A DNA stretch of 55,842 nucleotides from Candidatus Cryptobacteroides excrementipullorum (GCA_017695065.1 JADILZ010000027.1:1-55842), one strand, 5' to 3'; shown: positions 1 to 9,239, numbered from the stretch's first letter. The notes: generated by a model from the sequence alone, not told the origin. Numbers and translations: made by a program.

Positions 1-165
1 GACTCGCGGAAGCTGCAGAGGGAGCTCGGGTGGGAGCCGAGCCTCCAGTTCGAGGAAGGCATCGAGAAGACCGTCAGGTGGTATCTCGAGAACCAGGAGT
101 GGCTCGACAGTGTCACGAGCGGAGACTACCATAGCTACTATAACAAGATGTACAAGGACAAATGA
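1..165 (+). CDS. rmlB: dTDP-glucose 4,6-dehydratase, C-terminal end only (5' truncated)
   Basis: Frame 1 is open from the first base to a TGA at 163-165 and gives 54 residues. The tail has the RmlB ending: KLQRELGWEP, then FEEGIEKTVRWY, then a YNKMY-type terminus. RmlB converts dTDP-glucose to dTDP-4-keto-6-deoxyglucose in the cytoplasm. That product is the precursor of rhamnose and of the 3- or 4-amino-6-deoxy sugars. The flippase gene starts 32 bp downstream, so this is probably the upstream part of the same polysaccharide operon. The NAD-binding and catalytic parts lie outside the window. A related sugar dehydratase cannot be fully excluded from the tail alone. Confidence 0.8.
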   Translation, partial: DSRKLQRELGWEPSLQFEEGIEKTVRWYLENQEWLDSVTSGDYHSYYNKMYKDK

Positions 166-197
166 TTGTATTGCGGGATCCATACGTATAGTCATTA

Positions 198-1979
198 TTG
201 ATGGGAGAACTCAAACAGAAGACAGCCAAGGGTGTAATCTGGAGCGCGGTGGAACGCTTCTCCGTCCAGGGGGTGCAGTTCATCGTGATGATAGTGATGG
301 CGCGCATACTGACCCCTGAAGATTACGGCCTCGTAGGGATGCTTGCGATATTCCTTGCCGTCTCCCAGTCTCTCGTCGATAGCGGGTTCTCCCAGGCCCT
401 CATACGGAAACGGGACAGGACGGAAGTGGACAACAGCACGGTGTTCTACTTCAACATCGCCGTCGGTCTCCTCCTCTATATCGCCCTCTATCTTGCCGCA
501 CCGGCAGTAGCCGGATTCTATGACGCTCCTGCCCTGACATCCGTGATGAGAGTGATATGCGTAAGCGTGGTCATCAACTCCTTTGTAGTGGTACAAAGGG
601 CACTATATACCTCAAGGATAGATTTCAGGACACAGGCGAAAGCCTCTCTTACAGCAGCAGTGGCCTCAGGTGTTGTTGGGATAGTCATGGCATACAGTGG
701 ATTCGGAGTATGGTCCATAGTCACGCAGCAGCTCATAAACCTCGTGGTAAACGCCGCTCTCCTCTGGATGTTCTCCGGATGGCATCCGAGACTGGTATAT
801 TCATGGAAATCATTCAAGGAGCTTTTCTCGTTCGGGTCAAAACTGATGCTTTCAGGGCTTATTGACACATTGTACAAGAACATATACACACTTGTCATAG
901 GGAAGGTATTCAGTGCCGGCAGTCTGGGACATTACACCAGGGCGCAGCAGTTTGCTGATTTCCCTTCGTCCAACCTTACCGGGATCATGCAGAGGGTGAC
1001 TTACCCAGTGTTGTGCAGTATCCAGGATGATGACGCGAGACTGAGTGACGTGTATAGGAGGTTCCTCAGGCTGTCCGCGTTCATAATCTTCCCTCTGATG
1101 ATGGGCCTATCAGCCGTGGCGGAGCCGTTTGTGGAGATATTCATCGGAGAGCAGTGGAGCTACTGCGCAGCCTTGTTGCAGGTCCTCTGTTTCGCGATGA
1201 TGTGGTATCCAATCCACGCCATAAACCTGAACCTGCTGCAAGTAAAGGGGAGGTCAGACCTGTTCCTCAGACTCGAGATAATCAAGAAGGTGCTCGGGGT
1301 CGCCGTGCTTTGTGCTACGGTTCCTCTCGGACTGATGGCGATGTGCTACGGACAGATACTGTCGTCAATAATTTCGTTGGTCATAAACACATACTATACA
1401 GGGAAATTGATCGGAGTTGGATTCATACGGCAGATGAAGGACCTGTTTCCGACGGCGCTCCTTTCGCTTGTGATGTTCGTGGCTGTCCTACTGTCAGTCC
1501 ATGTGATTGAATATATATATCTGCAACTTGTTGTGGGTATAGTAGTAGGAGTCGCGGTATATATCCTTTTTAGCAGGTTGCTGAAGTTTCAGGAATACAG
1601 TGAACTCATAGCACTGGTCAAAAAAAATAAAAATAAATCAGAAAACAATGGAAAAGGACAATCAGATCACGGTGACATCTCCCCTGTTGCCGGATATGGA
1701 GGAGTTCAGCGTGCTCCTCAGGGAGATCTGGGACAGCAGGTGGATAACCAACAACGGGACATTCCACAGGCGTCTCGAAGCCGCTCTGTGCGAATATCTG
1801 AAGGTGCCGTACATAAGCCTATTCACGAACGGTACCCTACCCCTGATCACGGCTCTCCAGGCCCTGAGGATAACCGGGGAGGTGATAACTACACCCTACA
1901 GTTTCGTGGCCACTACACATGCCCTGTGGTGGAACGGGATAAAGCCGGTATTTGTGGATATAGATCCAACAACCGGTGA
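198..1979 (+). CDS. wzx: Wzx-type lipopolysaccharide/O-antigen flippase (WzxC-like), C-terminus possibly frame-disrupted
   Basis: This is a polytopic inner-membrane protein of the polysaccharide transporter (MVF) family. It would flip undecaprenyl-linked repeat units to the periplasm. The N-terminus (AKGVIWSAVERFSVQG, then ARILTPEDYGLVGM) is typical of WzxC-like flippases. Hydrophobic segments fill residues 15-470 and the recognisable protein stops near residue 474 (ELIALVKK). The open frame continues for about 115 hydrophilic residues that are an out-of-frame reading of the aminotransferase gene starting at 1648. The change falls at an A8 run (1620-1627) followed by TAA, so the functional protein is probably about 478 residues. 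The family call is firm; the true C-terminus is not. Confidence 0.85.
   Translation: MMGELKQKTAKGVIWSAVERFSVQGVQFIVMIVMARILTPEDYGLVGMLAIFLAVSQSLVDSGFSQALIRKRDRTEVDNSTVFYFNIAVGLLLYIALYLAAPAVAGFYDAPALTSVMRVICVSVVINSFVVVQRALYTSRIDFRTQAKASLTAAVASGVVGIVMAYSGFGVWSIVTQQLINLVVNAALLWMFSGWHPRLVYSWKSFKELFSFGSKLMLSGLIDTLYKNIYTLVIGKVFSAGSLGHYTRAQQFADFPSSNLTGIMQRVTYPVLCSIQDDDARLSDVYRRFLRLSAFIIFPLMMGLSAVAEPFVEIFIGEQWSYCAALLQVLCFAMMWYPIHAINLNLLQVKGRSDLFLRLEIIKKVLGVAVLCATVPLGLMAMCYGQILSSIISLVINTYYTGKLIGVGFIRQMKDLFPTALLSLVMFVAVLLSVHVIEYIYLQLVVGIVVGVAVYILFSRLLKFQEYSELIALVKKNKNKSENNGKGQSDHGDISPVAGYGGVQRAPQGDLGQQVDNQQRDIPQASRSRSVRISEGAVHKPIHERYPTPDHGSPGPEDNRGGDNYTLQFRGHYTCPVVERDKAGICGYRSNNR
1620..1630 (+). other. 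A8-TAA homopolymer at the expected end of wzx
   Basis: Eight A residues (1620-1627) are followed directly by TAA if the frame slips back by one. In the annotated frame they read Lys-Lys-Asn and translation runs on. A one-base insertion, or a -1 ribosomal slip, would end wzx at 1628-1630. This position is prone both to assembly indels and to real slippage. Confidence 0.55.
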
Positions 1980-2760
1980 CATCGATCCTGACAATATAGA
2001 GGCGGCCATAACTCCCAAGACCACTGCCATCATGCCGGTCCATGTCTATGGCAAGCCGTGCCGTACAGCCGAGATAAAGGAGATAGCGGACAAGTACGGA
2101 CTGAAGGTCATATATGATGCCGCACATGCATTCGGGGTGGAGGTCAACGGCAGGAGCGTACTCAATGAAGGAGACCTGTCCACCCTCAGTTTCCACGCCA
2201 CGAAAGTGTACAACACTATAGAGGGTGGTGCCCTTGTCATGCACGACGCTGAGACCAAGAAGCGGATAGACTACCTGAAGAACTTCGGGTTTGCCGACGA
2301 GGTCACGGTCGTCGCACCTGGGATCAACAGCAAGATGGACGAGGTAAGGTCGGCGTACGGACTCCTGAACCTGAAGCAGGTCGACAAGGCTATAGAAGCC
2401 AGACGCCGGGTTGCCGTACGGTATCTTGAAGCACTGAAAGGAGTGGAGGGGATCACATACTTCGATGACATGCCAGGAGTGAAGCACAATTATTCCTACT
2501 TCCCGATCTTCATCGATGCTGACAGATACGGCATGACGAGGGACGAAGTGTACTTCAGCATGAGGGAGCGGAATGTCCTCGGCCGCAGATACTTCTATCC
2601 ACTCATCAGCACATTCTCGACATATAGGGGACTTGACAGCGCGAGACCGGAGAATCTTCCTAACGCGCACAGGATGGCTGACAGTGTCCTCTGTCTGCCG
2701 ATGCACCATGCGCTTAATGACGAGGATATTGACAGAGTTCTTAACATAATAGTGAAATGA
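1648..2760 (+). CDS. DegT/DnrJ/EryC1/StrS family sugar aminotransferase
   Basis: This is a PLP-dependent aminotransferase of nucleotide-linked keto sugars, 370 residues, the usual family length. PLP-site residues are visible: D157 in the YDAAHAFG motif and the Schiff-base lysine K186 in SFHATK. The N-terminal NNGTFHRRLE and FTNGTLPLITAL stretches are also typical. Because rmlB lies upstream, the likely substrate is dTDP-4-keto-6-deoxyglucose (VioA-like) or its 3-keto isomer (FdtB-like); the sequence alone does not decide this. The start overlaps the extended wzx frame. The stop overlaps the next start (ATGA at 2757-2760), so it is coupled to the ATP-grasp gene. Confidence 0.9.
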   Translation: MEKDNQITVTSPLLPDMEEFSVLLREIWDSRWITNNGTFHRRLEAALCEYLKVPYISLFTNGTLPLITALQALRITGEVITTPYSFVATTHALWWNGIKPVFVDIDPTTGDIDPDNIEAAITPKTTAIMPVHVYGKPCRTAEIKEIADKYGLKVIYDAAHAFGVEVNGRSVLNEGDLSTLSFHATKVYNTIEGGALVMHDAETKKRIDYLKNFGFADEVTVVAPGINSKMDEVRSAYGLLNLKQVDKAIEARRRVAVRYLEALKGVEGITYFDDMPGVKHNYSYFPIFIDADRYGMTRDEVYFSMRERNVLGRRYFYPLISTFSTYRGLDSARPENLPNAHRMADSVLCLPMHHALNDEDIDRVLNIIVK

Positions 2761-3956
2761 AGCAGAAAAAACTGATGTTACTTGGCGGTTTGCGATACCT
2801 TATCCCCGTCATACAGGCTGCCCATGATCAAGGGTATTATGTAATAACATGCGACTATCTTCCAGACAATATAGCCCACCGATATTCGGACGAATACTGT
2901 AATGTCAGTATAATAGACAAGGAGTCCGTGCTTGCAGTGGCTAAAGTGAAAGAGATCGATGGCATAATGTCCTTTGCAGTTGACCCTGGAGTTGTAACCG
3001 CAGCTTATGTCCAGGAAAAATTGGGACTTCCGCAAGCCGGACCGTACGAGTCTGTATGCATATTGCAGAACAAGGACAGGTTCAGAAGTTTTTTGGGTGC
3101 GCATGGATTCAATGTGCCTAAAGCAAGCGGATATTCCGAATATTCTCATGCCAAAGAAGATCTTGGCTCATTCAAGTTTCCCGTCATTGTAAAACCGACT
3201 GATTCCGCCGGAAGTAAAGGCGTGAGCCGGGTCGATTCAGAAGACGGATTCCGACAGGCATTTGAATACGCCAAAAGCCACTCTATTTCCGGACGGGTGA
3301 TAGTGGAGGAATTTATAGAAAAACAAGGGTGTTCATCGGACTCAGACTGTTTTTCTGTTGACGGCAAACTCATGTTTGTTTCGTTTTCTGCCCAGAGGTT
3401 TGATGAAAATGCACCAAATCCATACACACCGTCAGCGTATAACTGGCCGTCCACATTTTCTCCTGAACAGGAGACGGAACTTACATCGGAACTGCAACGG
3501 TTACTTACATTGTTAGACATGAAGACATCAATCTACAATGTCGAGACAAGGATAGGGACAGACGGGAAAGCATATATAATGGAAGTATCTCCAAGAGGCG
3601 GAGGGAACAGACTGGCAGAAATGGTCAGATATGCGACCGGTGTGGATCTTATCACGGCAGCCGTTAAAGCAGCGGTAGGTGATTGCGTGGAAGGTGTAGA
3701 ACAAAAGCCGTATGACGGGCATTGGGCGGAGATAATCTTGCATTCGAAAGCCGATGGAACTTTTGATAGACTGGAAATTCCGGATGACATGAAGCCGTTT
3801 GTCGTAGAGAAAGACCTGTGGGTCAATACAGGAGACAGAGTATATGGTTTCAGTGGTGCGAATAATGCCGTGGGAACATTGGTGTTGAAGCTGCAATCAA
3901 TGGAGCAACTTATGAATATGGTCAATATCATCAATTGTTTATCGGTTATAATTTAA
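2757..3956 (+). CDS. ATP-grasp family ligase of the polysaccharide locus
   Basis: This is a 399-residue ATP-grasp protein of the carbamoyl-phosphate-synthase-like type. It has an N-terminal Rossmann-like segment (LMLLGGLRYLIPVIQAA), a central nucleotide-binding part (FPVIVKPTDSAGSKGV), and the metal/ATP-binding end motif IMEVSPRGGGNR. Family members ligate a carboxylate to an amine at the cost of ATP. It overlaps the aminotransferase gene by 4 bp. I therefore infer that it acylates the newly made amino sugar, perhaps with an amino acid. This is inference from gene order; a known substrate cannot be named. It is less AT-rich than the genes after it. Confidence 0.85.
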   Translation: MKQKKLMLLGGLRYLIPVIQAAHDQGYYVITCDYLPDNIAHRYSDEYCNVSIIDKESVLAVAKVKEIDGIMSFAVDPGVVTAAYVQEKLGLPQAGPYESVCILQNKDRFRSFLGAHGFNVPKASGYSEYSHAKEDLGSFKFPVIVKPTDSAGSKGVSRVDSEDGFRQAFEYAKSHSISGRVIVEEFIEKQGCSSDSDCFSVDGKLMFVSFSAQRFDENAPNPYTPSAYNWPSTFSPEQETELTSELQRLLTLLDMKTSIYNVETRIGTDGKAYIMEVSPRGGGNRLAEMVRYATGVDLITAAVKAAVGDCVEGVEQKPYDGHWAEIILHSKADGTFDRLEIPDDMKPFVVEKDLWVNTGDRVYGFSGANNAVGTLVLKLQSMEQLMNMVNIINCLSVII

Positions 3957-3966
3957 GCAATTAATT

Positions 3967-4980
3967 ATGAAAACAACAAAAATTGTAATCTTTGGAGCCA
4001 CAGGGAGTGTAGGTGCCTATACCACAATATATCTAGCGAAATTAGGATACGAAGTAATAGCCGTTGGGCATAGAAAAAGTGATAATGGATTTTTTGCTGA
4101 TTATGGAATACCATACTATTCAGTTGACATTATAGATTCTCAAAATTTTTCCGTATTGCCTGAAAAAGATGTAGATACAGTTATCCATTTTGCCGGAGCA
4201 ATGCCGGCACATATGTGTAACTACAATCCATATAGATATGTTGACTCCATTATTACAGGGACACTGAATGTCTTAAACTATATGCAGAAATGTGGGGCTG
4301 ACAAAATAATTTTCTCACAGTCTATTTCTGATATATTGTATAAGTTTGGTTCAACAACACCAATATCACCCTATACAGACAAACATTTCCCTTTGACAGG
4401 AGACCATTCAATATATTCAATATGCAAAAATGCGGCTGTTGATATAATTGAACATTACTCAGCACAGTATGGAATAAAGAGATATATATTACGGCTCCCT
4501 ACAATTTATCTATATCATCCGAATCCATATTATTATGTAAATGGTTCTTTGCGTTGGATGGGGTATCGGAAACTTATTGACAACGCGATAAAAGGAATAC
4601 CGATAGAAATATGGGGAAACCCAAAAAATATTAAAGAAATGGTCTACATAAAAGATTTTACTCAATTAGTATGGAGATGTGTCAACTCTGACAGCAAAGG
4701 CGGAATTTATAATGCAGGATGTGGACATTGCGTAACTTTTGAAGAACAAGTTGATATTATACGGAATTTATTTTCTTGCGGGAAAGTTTCTGATATAATC
4801 TATAAACCGGATCAACCAAGTTCTCCTCAATTTGTATTGGATATAGAAAATGCAAAAACTGAATTAGGATATGATCCTGTTTATGACTGCAAATCCTTAT
4901 ATGCTGATTTTAAAAAGGAAATGGATTCTGAACCTTTTGCAAAATTATGGGGGAGAAAAGAAGATTATAAGTTATTATGA
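3967..4980 (+). CDS. NAD-dependent epimerase/dehydratase (extended SDR)
   Basis: The 337-residue protein starts with a Rossmann glycine motif (IFGATGSVGAYTT) and carries the YxxxK catalytic pair as YSICK at about residue 155, with an upstream FSQSIS serine segment. Extended SDRs of this kind oxidise, epimerise or dehydrate nucleotide sugars. The product cannot be named. The gene is clearly AT-rich compared with the genes before it, marking the start of the low-GC cassette. It follows the ATP-grasp gene by 10 bp and overlaps the next gene by 4 bp, so it belongs to the same transcription unit. Confidence 0.88.
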   Translation: MKTTKIVIFGATGSVGAYTTIYLAKLGYEVIAVGHRKSDNGFFADYGIPYYSVDIIDSQNFSVLPEKDVDTVIHFAGAMPAHMCNYNPYRYVDSIITGTLNVLNYMQKCGADKIIFSQSISDILYKFGSTTPISPYTDKHFPLTGDHSIYSICKNAAVDIIEHYSAQYGIKRYILRLPTIYLYHPNPYYYVNGSLRWMGYRKLIDNAIKGIPIEIWGNPKNIKEMVYIKDFTQLVWRCVNSDSKGGIYNAGCGHCVTFEEQVDIIRNLFSCGKVSDIIYKPDQPSSPQFVLDIENAKTELGYDPVYDCKSLYADFKKEMDSEPFAKLWGRKEDYKLL

Positions 4981-5924
4981 TGAATACAGAACATAAGAGA
5001 CCTTTAGTTAGTGTCAGTTGTATAACTTATAACCATGCAAAATATATTCGTCAATGTCTGGACGGATTTATTATGCAGAAAACAAATTTTTCTTTTGAGG
5101 TATTGATCCATGATGATGCTTCAACTGATGGAACAGCAGAGATAATCAAAGAGTATGAAAAACGCTACCCGGAAATCATCAAGCCTATTTATGAAGAAGA
5201 AAACCAATGGAGTCGGGGTCGCCGAGGGTCTGCGGAATTTAATTTTCCAAGGGCTGTTGGTAAATATATCGCACTTTGCGAAGGAGACGACTATTGGATA
5301 GACCCTAATAAACTGCAAAAACAGGTGGATTTCTTAGAAACGCACCCGGAATACTCTATGTGTTTCCATAATGCAGTTGAACATTTTGAAGACGGTAGCC
5401 AACAGGACAGGCTTTTTTCCAATATCAAAGATCGGAACTATTCTGGATATGAAATTTATAATGAATGGATAATTCCCACGGCAAGTACTGTATTTACACG
5501 GAATGTGATCAAATCAAAAATATATGATAAAATATGTTCGACACCCGGGATTAAATATGGCGACACTCCATTATTTTTATGTGCTGCTAAGGAAGGCTTG
5601 ATCTATGGAATGAAGGACATTATGAGCGTGTACAGGAGACATGTCGGCGGATTGATTCTTTGCAGTTCTTTGGAAGATAAATTAAGCCTTAATGAACATG
5701 ATATGGCTATATATAAATGCTTGGGGAATAAGTATAAAAAAATAGTATTCCATAAAATTTGTAAACGGTGTATATATCTATACATAAGTATGGATAAAAG
5801 TATTAGAAGAAAATATAATTATCTTCTATTCGACGCCTTGAATAAAGATCTATTTTATAGTATATCATACATTATATATGCGTATTTTAAATATAGGCTC
5901 ATCAGATGTAAAGTCCGCTTATAA
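4977..5924 (+). CDS. Glycosyltransferase family 2
   Basis: This is a GT-A fold transferase of 315 residues. The N-terminal motif VSVSCITYNHAKYIRQC is followed by IHDDASTDGT and the metal-binding CEGDDYW near residue 100, all standard for GT2 enzymes. It should add one sugar to the lipid-linked repeat unit on the cytoplasmic face of the membrane. Two ATGs are adjacent (4977 and 4980); the first overlaps the previous stop. The C-terminal third is Lys/Tyr/Ile-rich and without recognisable motifs. The coding region is AT-rich. Confidence 0.9.
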   Translation: MMNTEHKRPLVSVSCITYNHAKYIRQCLDGFIMQKTNFSFEVLIHDDASTDGTAEIIKEYEKRYPEIIKPIYEEENQWSRGRRGSAEFNFPRAVGKYIALCEGDDYWIDPNKLQKQVDFLETHPEYSMCFHNAVEHFEDGSQQDRLFSNIKDRNYSGYEIYNEWIIPTASTVFTRNVIKSKIYDKICSTPGIKYGDTPLFLCAAKEGLIYGMKDIMSVYRRHVGGLILCSSLEDKLSLNEHDMAIYKCLGNKYKKIVFHKICKRCIYLYISMDKSIRRKYNYLLFDALNKDLFYSISYIIYAYFKYRLIRCKVRL

Positions 5925-5976
5925 CCACAATTTAATAACTTGATTGCCAGTATATTAGGATTAAATTGTCGAAATA

Positions 5977-6966
5977 ATGAATAAGACAAATATAAAATAT
6001 TCATTGATTCTTCCTGTATACAATGTGGAAGACTATTTGGGGAAATGCATAGAAAGTTGTGAGGATCAAGAAATTCCATCTGATGAGTATGAAATAATTG
6101 CCGTAAATGACGGCTCAACAGATACAAGTCTACAAATACTTCAGGAATTATCGAAAAAATATAATAATATAAAAATCATATCCCAATCCAATAAAGGTTT
6201 AAGTGAAGCAAGAAATGCCGGTTTAAATGTAGCATGTGGAAAATATATTTGGTTTATTGACACTGACGATTTTATAGAAAAAAATATTTTGTCTAAAATA
6301 GACATGGTTTTGCAAATGCATGATTTAGATGTTTTACATATAGGTCATCAGATGGTAGATAGTACAGGCAAGTCATTTGTATCTAAACCGAATATCGATA
6401 ATTATAAAAAAATTTCAGACGGCATTTCTTTTTTTGAGAATATCTTGAAAGAGGAATTTTATGCTTGGTCATTTATTTTTGAATCCACATTCTTAAAACA
6501 GCAGTCTTTTAAATTTTCACCTGGAATAACGTTTGAGGATATTGATATTGTCCCCCAATTAATCATTCAATCAAAAAATATAGCATCATTAAATAAAGTT
6601 TCTTATTATTACAGGCAGCGAAGTAATTCTATCATTCACTCTGTAAACTATAAAATGATTGATGATTTATTTTATATCTGTTTAAAATACAAGAATCTTT
6701 ATTTTTCACCAGATATTGGCTACCGTGAAAAGAAATTATATAGTAGATTAATTACGTCATTTGTTATTTCATATTATATTCTGTTAGCTAAAGTTGAATG
6801 GTACGATAAACAGAATGAGCGTAAACAGAAGTCATTTCATGAATTTATCAAGTTGTCCCTTTCAAAAAAAATAAGTATAAAAAAAAATATCTGTGCTATT
6901 ATTTATAATATTTCACCGCAATTCTTTTTTTATTTATTGGTTATAAAGCATCGCTTAAAGATATGA
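5977..6966 (+). CDS. Glycosyltransferase family 2
   Basis: This is a second GT2 enzyme, 329 residues. ILPVYNVEDYLGKC, then VNDGSTD, SEARNAGL and the metal-binding FIDTDDF (about residue 98) are clear. It most resembles the EpsJ/CapJ-like transferases of capsule and exopolysaccharide loci. It lies 52 bp after the previous gene and overlaps the polymerase gene by 4 bp. Base composition is strongly AT-rich. Donor and acceptor cannot be read from the sequence. Confidence 0.9.
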   Translation: MNKTNIKYSLILPVYNVEDYLGKCIESCEDQEIPSDEYEIIAVNDGSTDTSLQILQELSKKYNNIKIISQSNKGLSEARNAGLNVACGKYIWFIDTDDFIEKNILSKIDMVLQMHDLDVLHIGHQMVDSTGKSFVSKPNIDNYKKISDGISFFENILKEEFYAWSFIFESTFLKQQSFKFSPGITFEDIDIVPQLIIQSKNIASLNKVSYYYRQRSNSIIHSVNYKMIDDLFYICLKYKNLYFSPDIGYREKKLYSRLITSFVISYYILLAKVEWYDKQNERKQKSFHEFIKLSLSKKISIKKNICAIIYNISPQFFFYLLVIKHRLKI

Positions 6967-8096
6967 TATTGTCAATATGTGTAGTACTGTTATCTGTTTT
7001 TGTTATATCTTTTTTTACAAAATATAAATTTTGCAGTTACAGAAGATTGATATTAAGTTATTCCGAGACTTATGCAGTTAACAGTATATTTAAATATGCG
7101 TTGCCTATAATATTGTTGTCTGTATTATTCGGATTTCGATATGAAATAGGAACAGATTATTTAAATTATAAGGAAATTTATGAAACATCTTTTTCCGGGT
7201 CATTAAAACAAAGTCTCACGGAAAGTAATGTTGAATACATTTACGCATTTATCTCTCATATACTGTATCATGCCGGTTTGCCATATTACATAATGTTCTT
7301 TGTTATGGCTCTAATTCCGATGTGTTTTTTTTATGCAGCATTTAAAGATAAACCATTTCTAATCGGCTACGCCGCTTATTTCTTAGCGGCAACAGGTGTT
7401 TTATTCTGGTATTTTAATATTCAAAGACAAGGTATAGCTTTTTTCATATTATTATTTTCAATAAAATATATAATAAACAAGAATTTTGGTAAGTTTCTGT
7501 TGTGTGTTCTTGTTGCTACTGGATTCCATATATCTTCATTATTATTTATTTTTTGTTATTTGTTCTCTTTTTTTAAATATTCATTAATAATCAAACCTGC
7601 TATACTGTCTATTGTATATGTTTTTTTTGGCATATTCGCTTCATCGTTAAAGAACATATTAATTAACTTGGTTTCTATTTTCCTGACTGGGAAATATCAA
7701 TATTATGTTGACTCTATAGAATCATGGGAGATGGGAATTGGAAGCGGGTTTGGAATATTGTCAATGCATATTGTAGACTTAATCCTTATTTTTTCATCTG
7801 GTTTTCTTTGTAAATATTTTAAGGAATACAGATATGATATATATTTCAGAATATTTTACTTAGGTAGTCTATTTGCCAATATTGCTGGTACGAATATGGT
7901 TTTAAGTCGATTCCCTTTCTGCTTCACATCAATGAGATTTGTCCTACTCTCATTTCTTACTTATTATATGATTACAAAATGGAAAACAGTCAATATATAT
8001 CGAAGAACGGGATGGTGTTGCATTTTAGGGTTATCAATATTGATGTTGTTAGGAAATGCATATAATAATCCTTATGAATTTATTCCGTCTTTGTAG
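6963..8096 (+). CDS. wzy: EpsG-family O-antigen/capsule polymerase
   Basis: This is a polytopic membrane protein of 377 residues with about ten hydrophobic segments and almost no soluble domain. It has the EpsG-family signature FGFRYEIGTDYLNY after the second segment. Such proteins act as Wzy polymerases: they join repeat units delivered by Wzx on the periplasmic face. Position between glycosyltransferases in a wzx-containing locus supports this. Wzy genes are typically the most divergent and AT-rich of a serotype locus, as seen here. Confidence 0.85.
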   Translation: MILSICVVLLSVFVISFFTKYKFCSYRRLILSYSETYAVNSIFKYALPIILLSVLFGFRYEIGTDYLNYKEIYETSFSGSLKQSLTESNVEYIYAFISHILYHAGLPYYIMFFVMALIPMCFFYAAFKDKPFLIGYAAYFLAATGVLFWYFNIQRQGIAFFILLFSIKYIINKNFGKFLLCVLVATGFHISSLLFIFCYLFSFFKYSLIIKPAILSIVYVFFGIFASSLKNILINLVSIFLTGKYQYYVDSIESWEMGIGSGFGILSMHIVDLILIFSSGFLCKYFKEYRYDIYFRIFYLGSLFANIAGTNMVLSRFPFCFTSMRFVLLSFLTYYMITKWKTVNIYRRTGWCCILGLSILMLLGNAYNNPYEFIPSL

Positions 8097-8117
8097 GGAT
8101 CAAGTTTAGGTAACAAT

Positions 8118-9203
8118 ATGAAGAATATTTTATTGGATAATATAATTTTTTCTCTGCAAAGATCCGGCGGGATATCAGTTGTATGGCAAGAACATATTTC
8201 CCGACTGGTGAAAAACAAATTTTTTTCTTGCAGGTTCATTGAATATGATGATGCTCCAAGAAATATTTTTAGAAATAATATAGATATTCCTGCAGAATAT
8301 ATAGAAACATTTTCATCAAGATTTTTACAAGTAAAAAGATATTTCAACATAAAAGACTCTGGATATAAGACCCCATATATCTTTCATTCATCATATTACA
8401 GAATTGACACAAATAAATTCGCAAAAAATATTACAACGCTTCATGATTTCAATTATGAATATTTTATAAAAGGTATAAGGAAAAAAATACATTCCTATCA
8501 GAAAGGCTTTGCGATAAATAATTCAGATGCCATTATATGCATATCCGATAGCACCCGACGGGATTTATTCCATTTTTATCCTCACATAAATAAAGATATT
8601 GTTCATGTGATACATAATGGAGTAAATCCAGGTTTCCATAGAATCGGAAAAGGGAATCATAGACTCTCGCTCCCATTTGAAGAAGGTGGCTTTATCCTGT
8701 ATGTCGGAGGACATCATGCACCATATAAGAATTTTAACCTTGCCATCGAAGTTTGTCAAAGTCTCAGGATTCCGTTTGTGATAGCTGGTGGCGAACAATT
8801 ACTCGAACAGGAAAAAGCGGTCCTGGATTCTAAATTGGGAAAATCCAACTATATCCATTTATGGAATCTGCCGACAGCGGATCTGAATGAATTATATAAT
8901 AGGGCTCTTGTCCTTGTGTATCCATCACTGTATGAAGGGTTTGGTATCCCGATATTGGAAGCCCAGAGAGCAGGGTGCCCTGTCATTGCCTTTGCTGTTT
9001 CATCTATACCGGAGGTGATGGGTAAAACGGATTTTTTGTTAGAGGATAAAACTGTTGATGCCGTTGTCGAGGCAATAAAAGAACTGGTTAATAGGCCTTC
9101 CCTGAAAGACGACGAAATAAAACGGGGCCTGTCTAATTCTGACCTGTTTTCATGGGACAGGACATTTGAAGAGACTATAGAGGTATATAAATCCTTGTTA
9201 TAA
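8118..9203 (+). CDS. Glycosyltransferase family 4 (GT-B fold)
   Basis: The 361-residue protein has the GT4 C-terminal donor-binding region: GGHHAPYKNFNLA, then YPSLYEGFGIPILEAQRAG with the EX7E-type glutamates, then PVIAFAVSSIPEV. The N-terminal half is AT-rich and divergent (acceptor side) while the C-terminal half is less AT-rich. Mannosyl- and rhamnosyltransferases of this type are common in O-antigen loci, but the sugar is not determinable. It follows wzy by 21 bp. Confidence 0.9.
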   Translation: MKNILLDNIIFSLQRSGGISVVWQEHISRLVKNKFFSCRFIEYDDAPRNIFRNNIDIPAEYIETFSSRFLQVKRYFNIKDSGYKTPYIFHSSYYRIDTNKFAKNITTLHDFNYEYFIKGIRKKIHSYQKGFAINNSDAIICISDSTRRDLFHFYPHINKDIVHVIHNGVNPGFHRIGKGNHRLSLPFEEGGFILYVGGHHAPYKNFNLAIEVCQSLRIPFVIAGGEQLLEQEKAVLDSKLGKSNYIHLWNLPTADLNELYNRALVLVYPSLYEGFGIPILEAQRAGCPVIAFAVSSIPEVMGKTDFLLEDKTVDAVVEAIKELVNRPSLKDDEIKRGLSNSDLFSWDRTFEETIEVYKSLL

Positions 9204-9239
9204 GCTCTATTCTTGTAATTAATTCGAATTTAACTTATT

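Noticed and set aside
1837..2709. 290-residue minus-strand open frame opposite the aminotransferase gene
   Set aside because: It is antisense to a gene with clear PLP motifs, has no recognisable domain and is rich in His/Arg/Val as expected of a codon shadow.
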